Shown: positions 1 through 8,445, counted from the first letter of the stretch. The stretch: 64,000 nt of DNA from Bradyrhizobium sp. CCBAU 051011 (GCF_009930815.1 NZ_CP022222.1:7110501-7174500); one strand, 5' to 3'. Numbers and translations are program-made. Notes: generated by a model not told the origin, from the letters alone.

Positions 1-519
1 GTCGAAGATGAAGATGCCCTGCCGCTGGCAACGCTCTTCGAAGAAACGCAGAAAGCCTTCGCCGTGGGAATGAGACAGGAAGTCCGGCGGAGGGCCTCCT
101 CCCTTTGGATATTTCTGAGCCATCTCGTCTAAGTATCGGGCAACCGAGAAAAAGCTTTCGGCGCGGAAAAACCAGCCATTGGTGATTTTGGGTAGCCAGC
201 TCGCCCGCAACGCGTTGGACAATTGTCCCCCCATTTTTTCCAACGCCCAGGAGTGGTCGACTGTCATGTACCCCTTGCCGCCGCCGGCTTCGTCATAGCC
301 GGCGAGCACGGCGATGCCCTCGAGCAAGGTGGATTTGCCCGTCCCGTTCTCGCCGACGATGATGGTGATCGCCCGGTCAAAGCTCAGCTCGAAATCGTCG
401 CGCAGCAACGGGAGGCAGAACGGATAGGCCTCGCGGTTGGTGATCCGTGACGGCTCGAGCCAGACGCGCTTGAGATACGGCGCCGGCAGGTTGATCGGAC
501 GATTGCGTCGGGAGGCCAT
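1..519 (-). CDS. AAA-type predicted ATPase (COG3910-like), truncated at window edge
   Basis: The reading frame stays open from an ATG at 519 to the left edge, giving the first 173 residues; the C-terminus lies outside the window. A Walker A motif GENGTGKS is at about residues 56-63, followed by STLLEGIAVLAGYDEAGG, typical of the small ABC/SMC-like predicted ATPases grouped in COG3910. The fold suggests a soluble P-loop ATPase, but no substrate or partner can be named. The Walker B and signature regions are not visible. It is divergent from the small gene at 585, with 65 bp between the starts, so the two may share a promoter region. The family is fairly certain; the cellular role is unknown. 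Confidence 0.8.
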   Translation of the reverse strand, partial: MASRRNRPINLPAPYLKRVWLEPSRITNREAYPFCLPLLRDDFELSFDRAITIIVGENGTGKSTLLEGIAVLAGYDEAGGGKGYMTVDHSWALEKMGGQLSNALRASWLPKITNGWFFRAESFFSVARYLDEMAQKYPKGGGPPPDFLSHSHGEGFLRFFEERCQRQGIFIFD

Positions 520-584
520 GAATTCGGTTCTCTGGAAACAAAGTCGTTCGTAACGGTTATACAGCCAATACCGTACAATCCTAG

Positions 585-923
585 ATGGTACGCCACCCCG
601 TGCAAAGCGCCACCTATGCAATCTTCCGCAACGCCATCCTCTCCGGGCAGCAGGTCGTCTGCCGCTACGGCGGCCGCGGCCGCGAACTCTGCCCGCATAT
701 CATCGGCACCAATCGACGGGGCGAAGAGGTCGTGCTGGCCTGGCAGTTCGCCGGCGAAAGCAGTGGTCCGCTGCCGCAATGGCGCTGCCTGAAACTCGCC
801 GAGGTCAGCAACGCCCGCACGCGCACAGGCCGCTGGCATGAGGGCAGCTCGCATCGCACGACACAGACTTGCGTCAGCGATATCGATCTCGACATCAACG
901 TCCATGTGCGCCGGCGCAGGTGA
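585..923 (+). CDS. Small hypothetical protein, WYL-domain-like
   Basis: A 112-residue protein with no signal peptide or membrane segment. The pattern of an early helix (YAIFRNAILSGQQVVCRY), a basic strand (GRELCPHIIGTNRRGEE), a QF.G stretch and then WRCLKLAEVSN resembles the ligand-sensing WYL beta-barrel domain without its usual HTH partner. That similarity was judged by eye and is weak. A basic RRRR run ends the protein. Codon use looks native. It is divergently transcribed from the ATPase gene ending at the left edge. No function is assigned. Confidence 0.6.
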   Translation: MVRHPVQSATYAIFRNAILSGQQVVCRYGGRGRELCPHIIGTNRRGEEVVLAWQFAGESSGPLPQWRCLKLAEVSNARTRTGRWHEGSSHRTTQTCVSDIDLDINVHVRRRR

Positions 924-1451
924 GGCAATCGTTAGCAAACGTGTCGCGAGCTCGCGAAACTCTATCCACCCGTCATTGCGAGCGAAGCGAAGCAATCCAT
1001 TGTCACCTCATGCGCGCAAAGATGGATTGCTTCGCGGAGCCTGTCATCGGGCGCGCATTCGCGCGACCCGTTGGCTCGCAATGACGTGGATAGGCCGGTG
1101 CGTACCAACATTCGCATGCGCGAACACAATGCCGATCGAACGCAATCGTGTCACCTCTCGCGCATTTCGAGAACGCATTCTGCGCCACACGTCGCCGCAT
1201 CGCTGTCGAAATAGCAACCTGCTCGCGCCAATGAGCGGACGTGCTTCGGTCCAATTTTTGCCGGCATACATGTCGTATGGTTAATCCTGCGAACGACGTT
1301 CTCACATCCGCACAAACGTCGCTTGCGGACGATTCTTTCGGGGCGCGTTCGCGCTCACTTCCAGAACCTTACGTCACCGTGCCGGTGCAATCGGTCCGCT
1401 CTTGGGGGCCTGCAGGGGATTATACGAGTGTTCAACTACAGGGGACAAACT
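924..1451. other. Intergenic region, 528 bp, upstream of the outer-membrane barrel gene
   Basis: No credible gene is present. The left half holds the palindromic repeat at 971-1086. The right half, up to the ribosome site at about 1440-1446, presumably carries the promoter of the omp gene. I could not pick a convincing -35/-10 pair by eye. Confidence 0.6.
971..1086. repeat. REP-like palindrome, family A, with a nested 39-bp module
   Basis: The left arm reads CGTCATTGCGAGCGAAGCG followed by AAGCAATCCA; the right arm returns TGGATTGCTTCGC then CTCGCAATGACG, so the element can fold as a long hairpin. Other copies lie at 36032, 37163, 56672 and 58209. In this copy the usual TGCG between TTCGC and CTC is replaced by a 39-bp sequence at 1036-1074. 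The same 39 bp sits in a different repeat family at 20592-20630. Confidence 0.9.
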
Positions 1452-2114
1452 ATGAAACGACTACTTCTAGCTGGTGCAGCCATTCTGTCGGCCGCCACCG
1501 CGGCCTCGGCCGCCGACCTGCGGGCGCGGCCCTACACGAAGGGTCCGGCGCCGGCGGTGGTGTCTCCGGCGTACAACTGGTCCGGCTTCTATATCGGCGC
1601 GATGGGCGGCTATGGCTGGGAGACTGATGCGGGCAGCGGCGGCTTCGGCGGCGGCACGATCGGCTACAACTGGCAATTCCCCGGCAGCCAGTTCGTCTTC
1701 GGTATCGAAGTCGACGCCGCCGGCGCCAGCATCAAGGACAGCGTCACCGAGGATCTTGGCGGCGGGCTTCTGGTCACCTCCGAAACCAAGATCAACTCAT
1801 TCGGCAGCGTGACCGGCCGCGCCGGTTTTGCGCTCGATGCAGCCCTGCTCTACGCCAAGGGCGGTTATGCCTGGGCCAACAACAAGGCCTCCATTTCAGC
1901 GATCGGGCAGACGTTCTCGGATAACCAGACTCATACGGGCTTCACCATCGGCGGCGGCCTCGAATACATGTTCACGCCGAACTGGTCGGCCAAGGGCGAG
2001 TACATGTACACGAGCCTCGGCGGCGAAACCTACAATCTGGGCGGCATCCCGCTGGATTCCGGCAACTTCGACTTCCACACCATCAAGGTCGGCGTGAACT
2101 ATCACTTCAGGTAA
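1452..2114 (+). CDS. Outer-membrane beta-barrel protein (Omp25/Omp31 type)
   Basis: A 220-residue protein. The ATG at 1452 follows a GGGGAC ribosome site and opens a signal peptide (KRLLLAGAAILSAATAASA) with likely cleavage before ADLRARP. The mature part starts with the typical YNWSGFYIGAMGGYGW strand, alternates glycine-rich amphipathic strands (GGGTIGYNWQ, SVTGRAGFALD, LLYAKGGYAWA, GGGLEYMFTPNWSAKGEY), and ends in a C-terminal strand VGVNYHFR with terminal aromatic and Arg. This matches the 8-stranded porin-family proteins abundant in rhizobia. It probably sits in the outer membrane as a structural or adhesion protein; substrate transport is not shown. It is monocistronic and followed by a repeat element. 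Confidence 0.92.
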   Translation: MKRLLLAGAAILSAATAASAADLRARPYTKGPAPAVVSPAYNWSGFYIGAMGGYGWETDAGSGGFGGGTIGYNWQFPGSQFVFGIEVDAAGASIKDSVTEDLGGGLLVTSETKINSFGSVTGRAGFALDAALLYAKGGYAWANNKASISAIGQTFSDNQTHTGFTIGGGLEYMFTPNWSAKGEYMYTSLGGETYNLGGIPLDSGNFDFHTIKVGVNYHFR

Positions 2115-2125
2115 GCCGAGAAACT

Positions 2126-2213
2126 GTAGGGTGGGCAAAGCGCAAGCGTGCCCACCATTCGGTCCGCAAAGAAAGGTGGGCACGGCGCAAATGCGCCTTT
2201 GCCCACCTTACGG
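2126..2213. repeat. REP-like palindrome, family C (GTGGGC type)
   Basis: GTAGGGTGGGCAAAGCGC and GCGTGCCCACC form an inverted pair, followed by GGTGGGCACGGCGCAAA and GCGCCTTTGCCCACC. The unit recurs at 47021-47164. It fills the junction between the convergent omp and PPC genes and may act as a bidirectional transcript-end hairpin. Confidence 0.8.
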
Positions 2214-2226
2214 CATCACGAAACAC

Positions 2227-3084
2227 TCAAACCACTTCCAGCACCAGCTCCATCGTCATCAGTACCGGGTTATCGCCGCGCATCAGCCGGCCCTCGGCGA
2301 TGCCGCCCAGATAATCCACGAGTGCGATATCGATCTCCGCGTGCAACGTGCCGTCGGCGCCGGGCGCGATCATGCCGGCCTTGATGGCAAGCTCGGTCGC
2401 AAACGGCACTACCGTTCGGCCGTCGGTGAAATGCGCACCGATGGTGGAGCCTACGCCGCCGTGAATCCGCGCGCGCAGGATGCCGTGCTGCCGGCAGAAG
2501 GTCTCCAGCGCGGCGGCAAAATCCTGATTCGGCCGCAGCCGCAGTGCAAACGCGCGGCTCTCAGCTTTCACATCCGTGCTCGCGCGCGCCACCGGGCCGA
2601 ACAATTTGAAATTGGTCTCGGGGTCTGGCTCGGCCGTGAAAACAGCGCCGTCGATGCCGAACGCTTCCGCCGCGAACGGTTCGGCGACGATGCTCTCCTC
2701 GGGAAGAATGTGGCCGCCGTGCAGATGGCCGTCGGTCTCGGTCCACAGCCCGTGGCAATGAAAGAACGGCGTGCCGTCGCGCTCGCCAAGCGTCATCGCC
2801 CCACACTTCAGCCGCGTGATGCCGGAGGGCCGATACGTATCGCTGTAGAACGCCGCATTGGCGCCGGTCTTCGATAGCGCCGGCATCACATAGGCGAACG
2901 GGCCGAGCGCCCCTCCCCGCATACTCAACACGCCGCCGGAAAAACCGGCCGCCGCAAAGCCGCGGCGTGCGGCTTCCAGCAGCGGCAGACCGGCCTCAAG
3001 TGTAAATGAAAACGCCCGTCCCCGCGCCGCGACCCATTGGATGCGTTCGGGCGCGGGCGGCCCGGGCTGCTCGATGCTTCGCAT
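2227..3084 (-). CDS. Tandem PPC/DUF296-domain protein
   Basis: A 285-residue protein; the ATG at 3084 is preferred because it lies 4 bp after the stop of the upstream synthetase gene. Two related halves are visible. The first (about residues 20-140) carries LEAARRGFAAAGFSGGVLSMRGG and later FHCHG and GGHI. The second (about 160-285) carries FCRQHGILRARIHGGVGSTIG and ALVDYLGG. Both fit the PPC (plants and prokaryotes conserved) domain, with its helix, G-G-V/I turn and conserved histidines. No AT-hook is present, so a DNA-binding role as in plant AHL proteins is not supported; a small-molecule or metal-binding trimer is more likely. It probably forms an operon with the acyl-CoA synthetase. Confidence 0.8.
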   Translation of the reverse strand: MRSIEQPGPPAPERIQWVAARGRAFSFTLEAGLPLLEAARRGFAAAGFSGGVLSMRGGALGPFAYVMPALSKTGANAAFYSDTYRPSGITRLKCGAMTLGERDGTPFFHCHGLWTETDGHLHGGHILPEESIVAEPFAAEAFGIDGAVFTAEPDPETNFKLFGPVARASTDVKAESRAFALRLRPNQDFAAALETFCRQHGILRARIHGGVGSTIGAHFTDGRTVVPFATELAIKAGMIAPGADGTLHAEIDIALVDYLGGIAEGRLMRGDNPVLMTMELVLEVV

Positions 3085-3088
3085 CGGC

Positions 3089-4663
3089 TCAGCTACCCGT
3101 CTTGGAAATGAGCTCAAGCAGTCCTCGCGCTTCCAGTTCATCGCGGACCAGCCGCTTCGGAATCTTGCCGTAGCCGGATTTCGGCAGCGCTTCCCAGAAG
3201 AAGAAGCGCTTCGGCATCTTGTAGCGCGGCACCTTCGGCGTCAGGAATGCGGCGAGCTCCGCTTCGCTCACGGCGGCAGCGCCCTCTCGCGCGACGCAGA
3301 CTGCGACGCCGACCTCGCCCCAGAACGGGTCGGGCACGCCGAGCACTGCGACCTCGCCGATCGCGGGATGGGTGAGAATCTTCTCCTCGACCTCGCGCGG
3401 ATAGATGTTGGAGCCGCCGGAGATGTACATGTCGGAGGCGCGGCCGGTGATGTAGACAAAACCCTCCTCGTCCATGTGGCCGAGATCGCCGGTACGAAAC
3501 CAGCCGTCGCGGAACGCTTTCGCGTTGGCTTCGGGGTTGTCGTAATACCCGGCAAACACCGCGGGCCCGATCACGCAGATCTCGCCGGTCTCGAACGGTT
3601 TGAGCTCACGGCCGTCATCGCCCTGGATCGAGACCTGCATCCCCGTGCGCTCGAAGCCGCAGGTGCCGATGCGGGCCTGCGGGCCGTCCTCGACGTCGTG
3701 CAGATTGGCCGGCATGACAGTGATACTGCCGGTGACCTCGCCGAGCCCGAAATATTGCACCAGCACCTTGCCGAGCTTGCCTAGCGCGGCCTTCTGGTCC
3801 TCGCGATACATCGGCGCGCCGGCATAGATCACGAAGCGCAGCGAGGAGTGATCGAACTTGTCGACCGCGGGATGCTCGACCATCATCTTCAAAATGGTCG
3901 GCACGGTAAAAATGTTGCTGACGCGGTGCGCCTCGATCAGCCGGAACGCCTCGGCGATGTCGAATTTTTCGGTGGGTAGCAGGATGGTCGGCACCCCGCG
4001 CGCGGCCTGCACGAGCTGGTGCACGCCGGCGCCATGCGACAGCGGCGCGACCACCAGCGAGGCATCCGTCTCCGTCGTGCCCGGCATCAGGTCGGCGAGA
4101 TGGTTTGTCACCACAAAAGCCATCTGGCCGTGGGTGAGCACGGCTGCCTTGGAGCGTCCCGTGGTGCCGGAGGTGAAGAAGAACCAGCAGGGATCGTCGT
4201 AATCGACCGCGGCGTTCTCGATCCTTGCGCCAGCCTGCGCCGCGATCACGTCGCTCACCGCCCGCTCGCCGAGGGTGCCCTCGCCGATCCGCCAGATGAA
4301 TTCGAGCGCGGGATTGGCAGCCGCCGTGGCATGATCGGGAAAATCGCCATGGCACAAAAACGCCTTGGCGCCGGAGGCGCTGGCGAGATAGGCGACCTCG
4401 TCCGGCATCAGGCGAAAATTCGTGGGCACCCAGACCGCACCAAGGCGAAAGGCCGCGAACATCGACCAGAACATCTCGTCGCAATTCCTGGAATGGACCA
4501 GGATGCGGTCGCCCTTGACGACCCCACGCGCGGCGAGGCCTGCCGCCAGCGCCGATACGGCGGAATCGATCTCGCGCCAGGTCCAGGATTTCTCACCCCA
4601 GATGAAGCCCGTGCGGTTGCCGTGGCGGCGGGCATTCTGGGTCAGCAGATGCGCAAGGTTCAT
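3089..4663 (-). CDS. AMP-dependent acyl-CoA synthetase/ligase
   Basis: Adenylate-forming enzyme that activates a carboxylic acid as acyl-AMP and transfers it to CoA. With the start at 4663 (MNLAHLLTQNARRHGNRTGF) it has 524 residues. The P-loop motif TSGTTGRSKAA is at about residues 164-174, a variant of the usual YG-TE motif reads FGLGEVTG, GDLGHMDEEGFVYITGR is the hinge region, and the C-terminal catalytic lysine lies in SGYGKIPKR. The length is normal for medium- or long-chain acyl-CoA ligases. Upstream in-frame ATGs at 4678 and 4708 are possible alternative starts. It is followed after 4 bp by the tandem PPC gene. The substrate cannot be read from sequence. Confidence 0.9.
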   Translation of the reverse strand: MNLAHLLTQNARRHGNRTGFIWGEKSWTWREIDSAVSALAAGLAARGVVKGDRILVHSRNCDEMFWSMFAAFRLGAVWVPTNFRLMPDEVAYLASASGAKAFLCHGDFPDHATAAANPALEFIWRIGEGTLGERAVSDVIAAQAGARIENAAVDYDDPCWFFFTSGTTGRSKAAVLTHGQMAFVVTNHLADLMPGTTETDASLVVAPLSHGAGVHQLVQAARGVPTILLPTEKFDIAEAFRLIEAHRVSNIFTVPTILKMMVEHPAVDKFDHSSLRFVIYAGAPMYREDQKAALGKLGKVLVQYFGLGEVTGSITVMPANLHDVEDGPQARIGTCGFERTGMQVSIQGDDGRELKPFETGEICVIGPAVFAGYYDNPEANAKAFRDGWFRTGDLGHMDEEGFVYITGRASDMYISGGSNIYPREVEEKILTHPAIGEVAVLGVPDPFWGEVGVAVCVAREGAAAVSEAELAAFLTPKVPRYKMPKRFFFWEALPKSGYGKIPKRLVRDELEARGLLELISKTGS

Positions 4664-4918
4664 CACCCGGCGCGACATCCGCGCCAGTCCGCCCCGCGGA
4701 TTGGCCATGGTCTCGGCCCCGGTCATCGGAGGACAGCCCCAGCAGCCCCCTGCGGGCCGCGCCAGTAAATGGTTACGCATCGCAACGCGGACATCGAATA
4801 CCTCATTCGAACGATAACAGACGGCCAGGCGACCAATGGTCTGCCGCCGGCGTCATGCTCAGCATGGTCCAGCCAGGCTCTCCCGTCCATAACCCGCCCC
4901 AACGATTTGAGGAACCAA

Positions 4919-5443
4919 ATGATTGCCCGCCGAAACCTCATCGTATCGGGCGCAGTCCTCGTGCTGGCCGCTGCCCTGCCGCATCACGCGCGCGCCGCCG
5001 ACGATCCGGCCGGCATTCTCACCGCGGTCTATACCTGCGTGGCCAAGGGCAAGGGCGATGGCGGCGGCACGTTCGTCATCGAGAACAAGGCGGCGAAAGC
5101 AAAATACCTGTCGAAATCGCTGATTGCGCTATGGGCCAAGGCGGACACCCGCACGAAGAAGGGCGACGGCGGACCGGTGGGGTTCGACCCCGTCACCAAT
5201 TCACAGGACCCGGACGTGAAATCGTTCAAGGTGGTTGCCGAGAAGCAGGACGGCGACAAGACGACCATGGCCGTCACGATCGAAGCTCATCAGCGGGATG
5301 CACGCGCCAACCCGGCCGACAAAACCATCCGCTACGATTTCGTCCGTGAAGCCGGCCAATGGAAGATCGATGACATCAAGGGCGCCGTCGATGGCACCCC
5401 CTGGTCGGTTCGCGCCCTGCTCCTCGACTCATTCAAATATTAG
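4919..5443 (+). CDS. Exported DUF3828-like protein
   Basis: A 174-residue protein with a clear ribosome site (TGAGGA, 5-6 bp before ATG) and an N-terminal signal peptide (RRNLIVSGAVLVLAAALPHHARA) cleaved near AADDP. The mature domain has ILTAVYTCV, then YLSKSLIALWAKAD, GFDPVTNSQD and a terminal RYDFVREAGQWKIDDI. This is the layout of the NTF2-like DUF3828 periplasmic proteins. The biochemical role is unknown. It is monocistronic, with a strong bidirectional terminator immediately downstream. Confidence 0.78.
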   Translation: MIARRNLIVSGAVLVLAAALPHHARAADDPAGILTAVYTCVAKGKGDGGGTFVIENKAAKAKYLSKSLIALWAKADTRTKKGDGGPVGFDPVTNSQDPDVKSFKVVAEKQDGDKTTMAVTIEAHQRDARANPADKTIRYDFVREAGQWKIDDIKGAVDGTPWSVRALLLDSFKY

Positions 5444-5452
5444 GTTGAAATC

Positions 5453-5490
5453 GAGGGCCCGCCGGCCATGTGTGAGGCCGGCAGGCCCTC
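5453..5490. terminator. Bidirectional rho-independent-like hairpin
   Basis: GAGGGCC.GCCGGCC pairs with GGCCGGC.GGCCCTC across a short ATGTGTGA loop. It lies between the convergent genes ending at 5443 and 5501. Confidence 0.75.
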
Positions 5491-5500
5491 CCTCGGAATT

Positions 5501-5902
5501 TTACTGCGGATGGTTGGCCAGTTCCTGGTCACTCAGGCGCCAGTCCTGCCAGAGCTGCAGCGCACCGAGCAGGGCAACGATTCCGCCCAGCGTGGCGTGC
5601 CAGATCCGGAGCGTCTCATCGCCGGAATAGCCAAAGATAAAGGGCGACGCGATCAGCCAGAGGCCAAGCGCGATTTCACCCACCTCCTCCCAGCGCTGCA
5701 GCGCGACATATTCGAGCTGGGCCAGTCCGAAGATCAGCATGCCGACCACGAATGTATTGAGGATCATGGTGCTGCGTTCTGAGTCCATCACGTCATGATT
5801 GGAGAACGGAAACCAAGGGGACACCACGATCAGCACGCCAAGCAGCATGCCGAGCCAGTCTTCCCACGTGCGATGCTTGCTGAAGAAATGAATGCCCGAC
5901 AT
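5501..5902 (-). CDS. SPW-repeat membrane protein
   Basis: A 133-residue protein with four predicted membrane helices. It contains two SPW-like signatures: VLIVVSPWFPF at about residues 22-32 and LIASPFIFGYS in the second half. W-E-D-W near the N-terminus (RTWEDWLGMLLG) also recurs as LQLWQDWRLSD at the end, consistent with two repeats. Members are small inner-membrane proteins of unknown function. The start MSGIHFF is the only sensible ATG. It is convergent with the DUF3828 gene. Confidence 0.82.
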   Translation of the reverse strand: MSGIHFFSKHRTWEDWLGMLLGVLIVVSPWFPFSNHDVMDSERSTMILNTFVVGMLIFGLAQLEYVALQRWEEVGEIALGLWLIASPFIFGYSGDETLRIWHATLGGIVALLGALQLWQDWRLSDQELANHPQ

Positions 5903-6075
5903 TGTAGACCTCCCCTAGGAAAAAGAGGCATACGTCGGCGGCCGCGATCACAGTTCGATATCGATCCAGACCCGGCCACTTCGGCGGCGTATGTCATCCA
6001 AAAGACGTAGGAACGCTGCCCACCGCTGCAAGGTCCGCCTGCAGAGATCTTGCGGGCGGGAACCGTATCCGACCG

Positions 6076-7020
6076 CTATTGCGCCGCACCCAACCGTTGC
6101 AGGCTCTCGCTGGCGGTGCGCAGGTTTGGGCTGATTTCCAGCGCCTTGCGGAAATCCGCAATCGCGCCTGCCTTGTCGCCGAGCCGCATCCTGGCCTGAC
6201 CGCGGTTGTTCCAGGAATAGGCGTCGGCCGGGTCGTATTGCAGCGCCTTGTCATAATCGGCCAGGCCGCCCTTGGTATCGCCCTGGAACAGCCTGATCAT
6301 GCCGCGGTTGCGCCAGCCGCGCGCGTCCGTCGGCGCCATCTTGATGGCCTCGCCGTAATCGGCGGCAGCACGGTCGAGCTGTTCGCTGTCGCGATGGACA
6401 TTGCCGCGGTTGATGTAGGCCAGCACGGTAGGTCTGAACTTGATCTCCGTGGTGTAGTCCGCCAGCGCGCGGGTCATGTCGCGCTTGCGGTGATAGGCAT
6501 AGCCGCGATTGCCGTAGGCTGTCGCAAACGTCGGATTGTGCTTGATGGCGGCGCTGAAATCGGCGATCGCGCGATCGAGTTCACCCTTGTTGAACCAGGC
6601 GTCGCCGCGGTTGTTGTAGGCCAGCGCGAACGCGGGATCGATGCGGAGCGCTTCGTCGTAATCGGCCATTGCACGGTCGAGATCGCGCTTGAAGGCGTAG
6701 ACACGGCCGCGATTGGTGAGTGCACAGGCCGACGTCGGATCGAGCCGGATCGATTCATTGAGGTCGGCAAGCGCGGCGTCGAGTTGCCGCTTCTCGGTCA
6801 GCCCATGGCCGCGGAAACAGTACGCGGCCGCAAGCCTCTTGCCGGTCTCGCGCTTGGCATCGATGACAGCGCCGCACGCGGCCACCTTGTCGTCCGGCGT
6901 CGTGGTGATGCTGACGCAAGCCTGCCAGGTCTGATCATCTTCTGCGGACGCGGCGGGCGATTGCGCCAACGTCACGGCTGCGCCAAGTAGCGAAGCGGTC
7001 AGGCAGGTCACGATACGCAT
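6076..7020 (-). CDS. Exported tetratricopeptide-repeat protein
   Basis: The start at 7020 is preferred because GGGGA lies 9 bp upstream; an in-frame TTG lies at 7029. The 314-residue product has a signal peptide (MRIVTCLTASLLGAAVTLA...SPAASA). About seven to eight TPR units follow, each with the N-RG-ay / A-aDy--A-----P pattern, for example AYNNRGDAWFNKGELDRAIAD and AYGNRGYAYHRKRDMTRALAD. It is probably a periplasmic protein-protein interaction scaffold. Two cysteines (QACVSI, AACGAV) before the repeats may form a disulfide. The partner is unknown. It is divergent from the GNAT gene at 7120. Confidence 0.88.
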   Translation of the reverse strand: MRIVTCLTASLLGAAVTLAQSPAASAEDDQTWQACVSITTTPDDKVAACGAVIDAKRETGKRLAAAYCFRGHGLTEKRQLDAALADLNESIRLDPTSACALTNRGRVYAFKRDLDRAMADYDEALRIDPAFALAYNNRGDAWFNKGELDRAIADFSAAIKHNPTFATAYGNRGYAYHRKRDMTRALADYTTEIKFRPTVLAYINRGNVHRDSEQLDRAAADYGEAIKMAPTDARGWRNRGMIRLFQGDTKGGLADYDKALQYDPADAYSWNNRGQARMRLGDKAGAIADFRKALEISPNLRTASESLQRLGAAQ

Positions 7021-7119
7021 ATCAGCCAATCCCCAGCGAGCCAGTTCCTCCTTCGTCGCCGGTTTGCATCGGCGGGTTCATGCCCTACATAACAGGGTGA
7101 CTCATCCGGGAATCGCCGC

Positions 7120-7392
7120 ATGGCCGCCGTCCGCGACAACAAGACCCAAAACCGCTTCGAACTCGACGTCGACGGCGCCGTGGCGTTTGCCAACTATCGC
7201 GTCACGCCCTCGGCGGTCGTCATCACCCACACTGAAACGCCCCGCGCACTGCGGGGCCGCGGCATCGCTTCCGAACTAATCAAGGGCGCGCTCGAATTGA
7301 TCCGCGCCGACGGGCGCAAGGTCATCGCCGGCTGCGGTTTTGTCGTCGATTACCTGCGCAGAAATCCGGAATTCGCCGATCTGACGGCGTGA
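7120..7392 (+). CDS. Small GNAT-fold N-acetyltransferase (YjdJ type)
   Basis: A 90-residue protein of the short acetyl-CoA-binding class (PF14542-like). It has FELDVDGAVAFANYRV, VITHTETPRALRGRGIASELI, where the RGRGIA loop binds the CoA pyrophosphate, and ends IAGCGFVVDYLRRNPEF. The length and motif order match the family. The acceptor substrate is unknown. The right arm of the repeat at 7401 follows 8 bp after its stop. Confidence 0.9.
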   Translation: MAAVRDNKTQNRFELDVDGAVAFANYRVTPSAVVITHTETPRALRGRGIASELIKGALELIRADGRKVIAGCGFVVDYLRRNPEFADLTA

Positions 7393-7400
7393 CGTCGTCA

Positions 7401-7461
7401 TAGCCCGGATGGAGCGAAGCACAATCCGGGATAAGTCCATCCGGGCTTCCCGTGCGCCCTA
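7401..7461. repeat. REP-like palindrome, family B (CCCGGAT type), partial
   Basis: TAGCCCGGATGGAGCGAAGC and ACAATCCGGGAT are followed by TCCATCCGGGC and a degenerate end CCCTACG. It lies at the convergent junction and its right end covers the stop codon of the FAH gene (7459-7461). Confidence 0.8.
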
Positions 7462-8250
7462 CGTAATCCGGATCGACATATCAGGCAGGCCCTCGAGCTT
7501 GCACAGGATCACGTCGCCCTTCACCACCGGGCCGACATTTTCCGGCGTGCCGGAATAGATGATGTCGCCGGCCTTGAGCTCAAAAGCTTCCGAAAGCTTG
7601 GAGATCTGCTCGGCCACGTTCCAGATCATGTTCTGCAGGTTGGAGTTCTGCTTGACCGTGCCGTTCACCGCCAGCGAGATCGCGCCCTTGGTGAAGTGGC
7701 CGGTCTTGGCTGCGGGATGAATAGGCCCAAGTACCGCGGAGCGATCAAAGCTCTTGCCGATTTCCCACGGCTTCTTCTCGTCGCCCATCGCCCGCTGCAG
7801 ATCCCGCCGCGTCATGTCGAGGCCAAGCGCATAGCCGTAGACATGGTCGAGCGCCTGCTCCGGTGAAATGCTGGTGCCGCCGGATTTCAGCGCCGCCACC
7901 AGTTCAACCTCGTAGTGATAGTTCTTGGTCAGCGTCGGATAGGGATGATCGCCGACCGTTCCGATGGCGACATTCTGGATCGCATCGGTCGGTTTCTGGA
8001 AAAAGAACGGCGGCTCGCGATTGGGGTCTGAGCCCATTTCGCGGGCATGCGCGGCATAGTTGCGGCCGATGCAATAAATGCGCCGCACCGGAAACACGTC
8101 GGTCTCGCCCGCGATCGGGATGGTCGTCGTACCCACCGGGAAAATCGATTTGGGGCCAGCCTGCGCATCGGCCGCGCCGCTCTGCACCGCAGTGCCCGCC
8201 AGCACCAGCGCACCCGTTGCCAAAATGGTCCTGCGATCGACGTTGCTCAT
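7459..8250 (-). CDS. Exported fumarylacetoacetate-hydrolase-fold protein
   Basis: A 263-residue protein. The ATG at 8250 follows a perfect GGAGG (AAGGAGGACGCCG). The N-terminus NVDRRTILATGALVLAGTA looks like a Tat signal with twin arginines, so the protein is probably exported folded. The catalytic FAH domain follows: RIYCIGRNYAAHAREMG, a metal-binding HYEVELVAAL, GYALGLDMTRRDLQ, and the C-terminal GDIIYSGTPENVGPV loop. Family members cleave C-C bonds of diketo acids or decarboxylate oxaloacetate; the substrate here is unknown. A periplasmic location is unusual for this fold. Confidence 0.87.
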   Translation of the reverse strand: MSNVDRRTILATGALVLAGTAVQSGAADAQAGPKSIFPVGTTTIPIAGETDVFPVRRIYCIGRNYAAHAREMGSDPNREPPFFFQKPTDAIQNVAIGTVGDHPYPTLTKNYHYEVELVAALKSGGTSISPEQALDHVYGYALGLDMTRRDLQRAMGDEKKPWEIGKSFDRSAVLGPIHPAAKTGHFTKGAISLAVNGTVKQNSNLQNMIWNVAEQISKLSEAFELKAGDIIYSGTPENVGPVVKGDVILCKLEGLPDMSIRIT

Positions 8251-8389
8251 CGGCGTCCTCCTTGTATTTTGTATTTTTCTCTTGTTGCCGGATGCGTATC
8301 TACCGCCTTTTCGAGCCGAGGTGGACATGTTTTGCGCGTTGTACATTGCAAAGCTGGAATGCACCGCGTTCGATGATCGGTGCCGCCAT

Positions 8390-8424
8390 CCGCAAACAAA
8401 AAGGCCCGCGTCACCGCGGGCCTT
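8390..8424 (-). terminator. Rho-independent terminator
   Basis: A perfect 8-bp stem, GGCCCGCG at 8403-8410 with CGCGGGCC at 8415-8422, has a TCAC loop. Read on the minus strand it runs into TTTTTGTTTG, and it serves the DUF3597 gene ending at 8446. Confidence 0.85.
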
Positions 8425-8445
8425 TCGGGTCGGTCTGGACGAAGC

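Noticed and set aside
1241..1627. Plus-strand frame overlapping the omp start
   Set aside because: It overlaps the signal peptide region of the real omp gene in another frame and ends without a domain.
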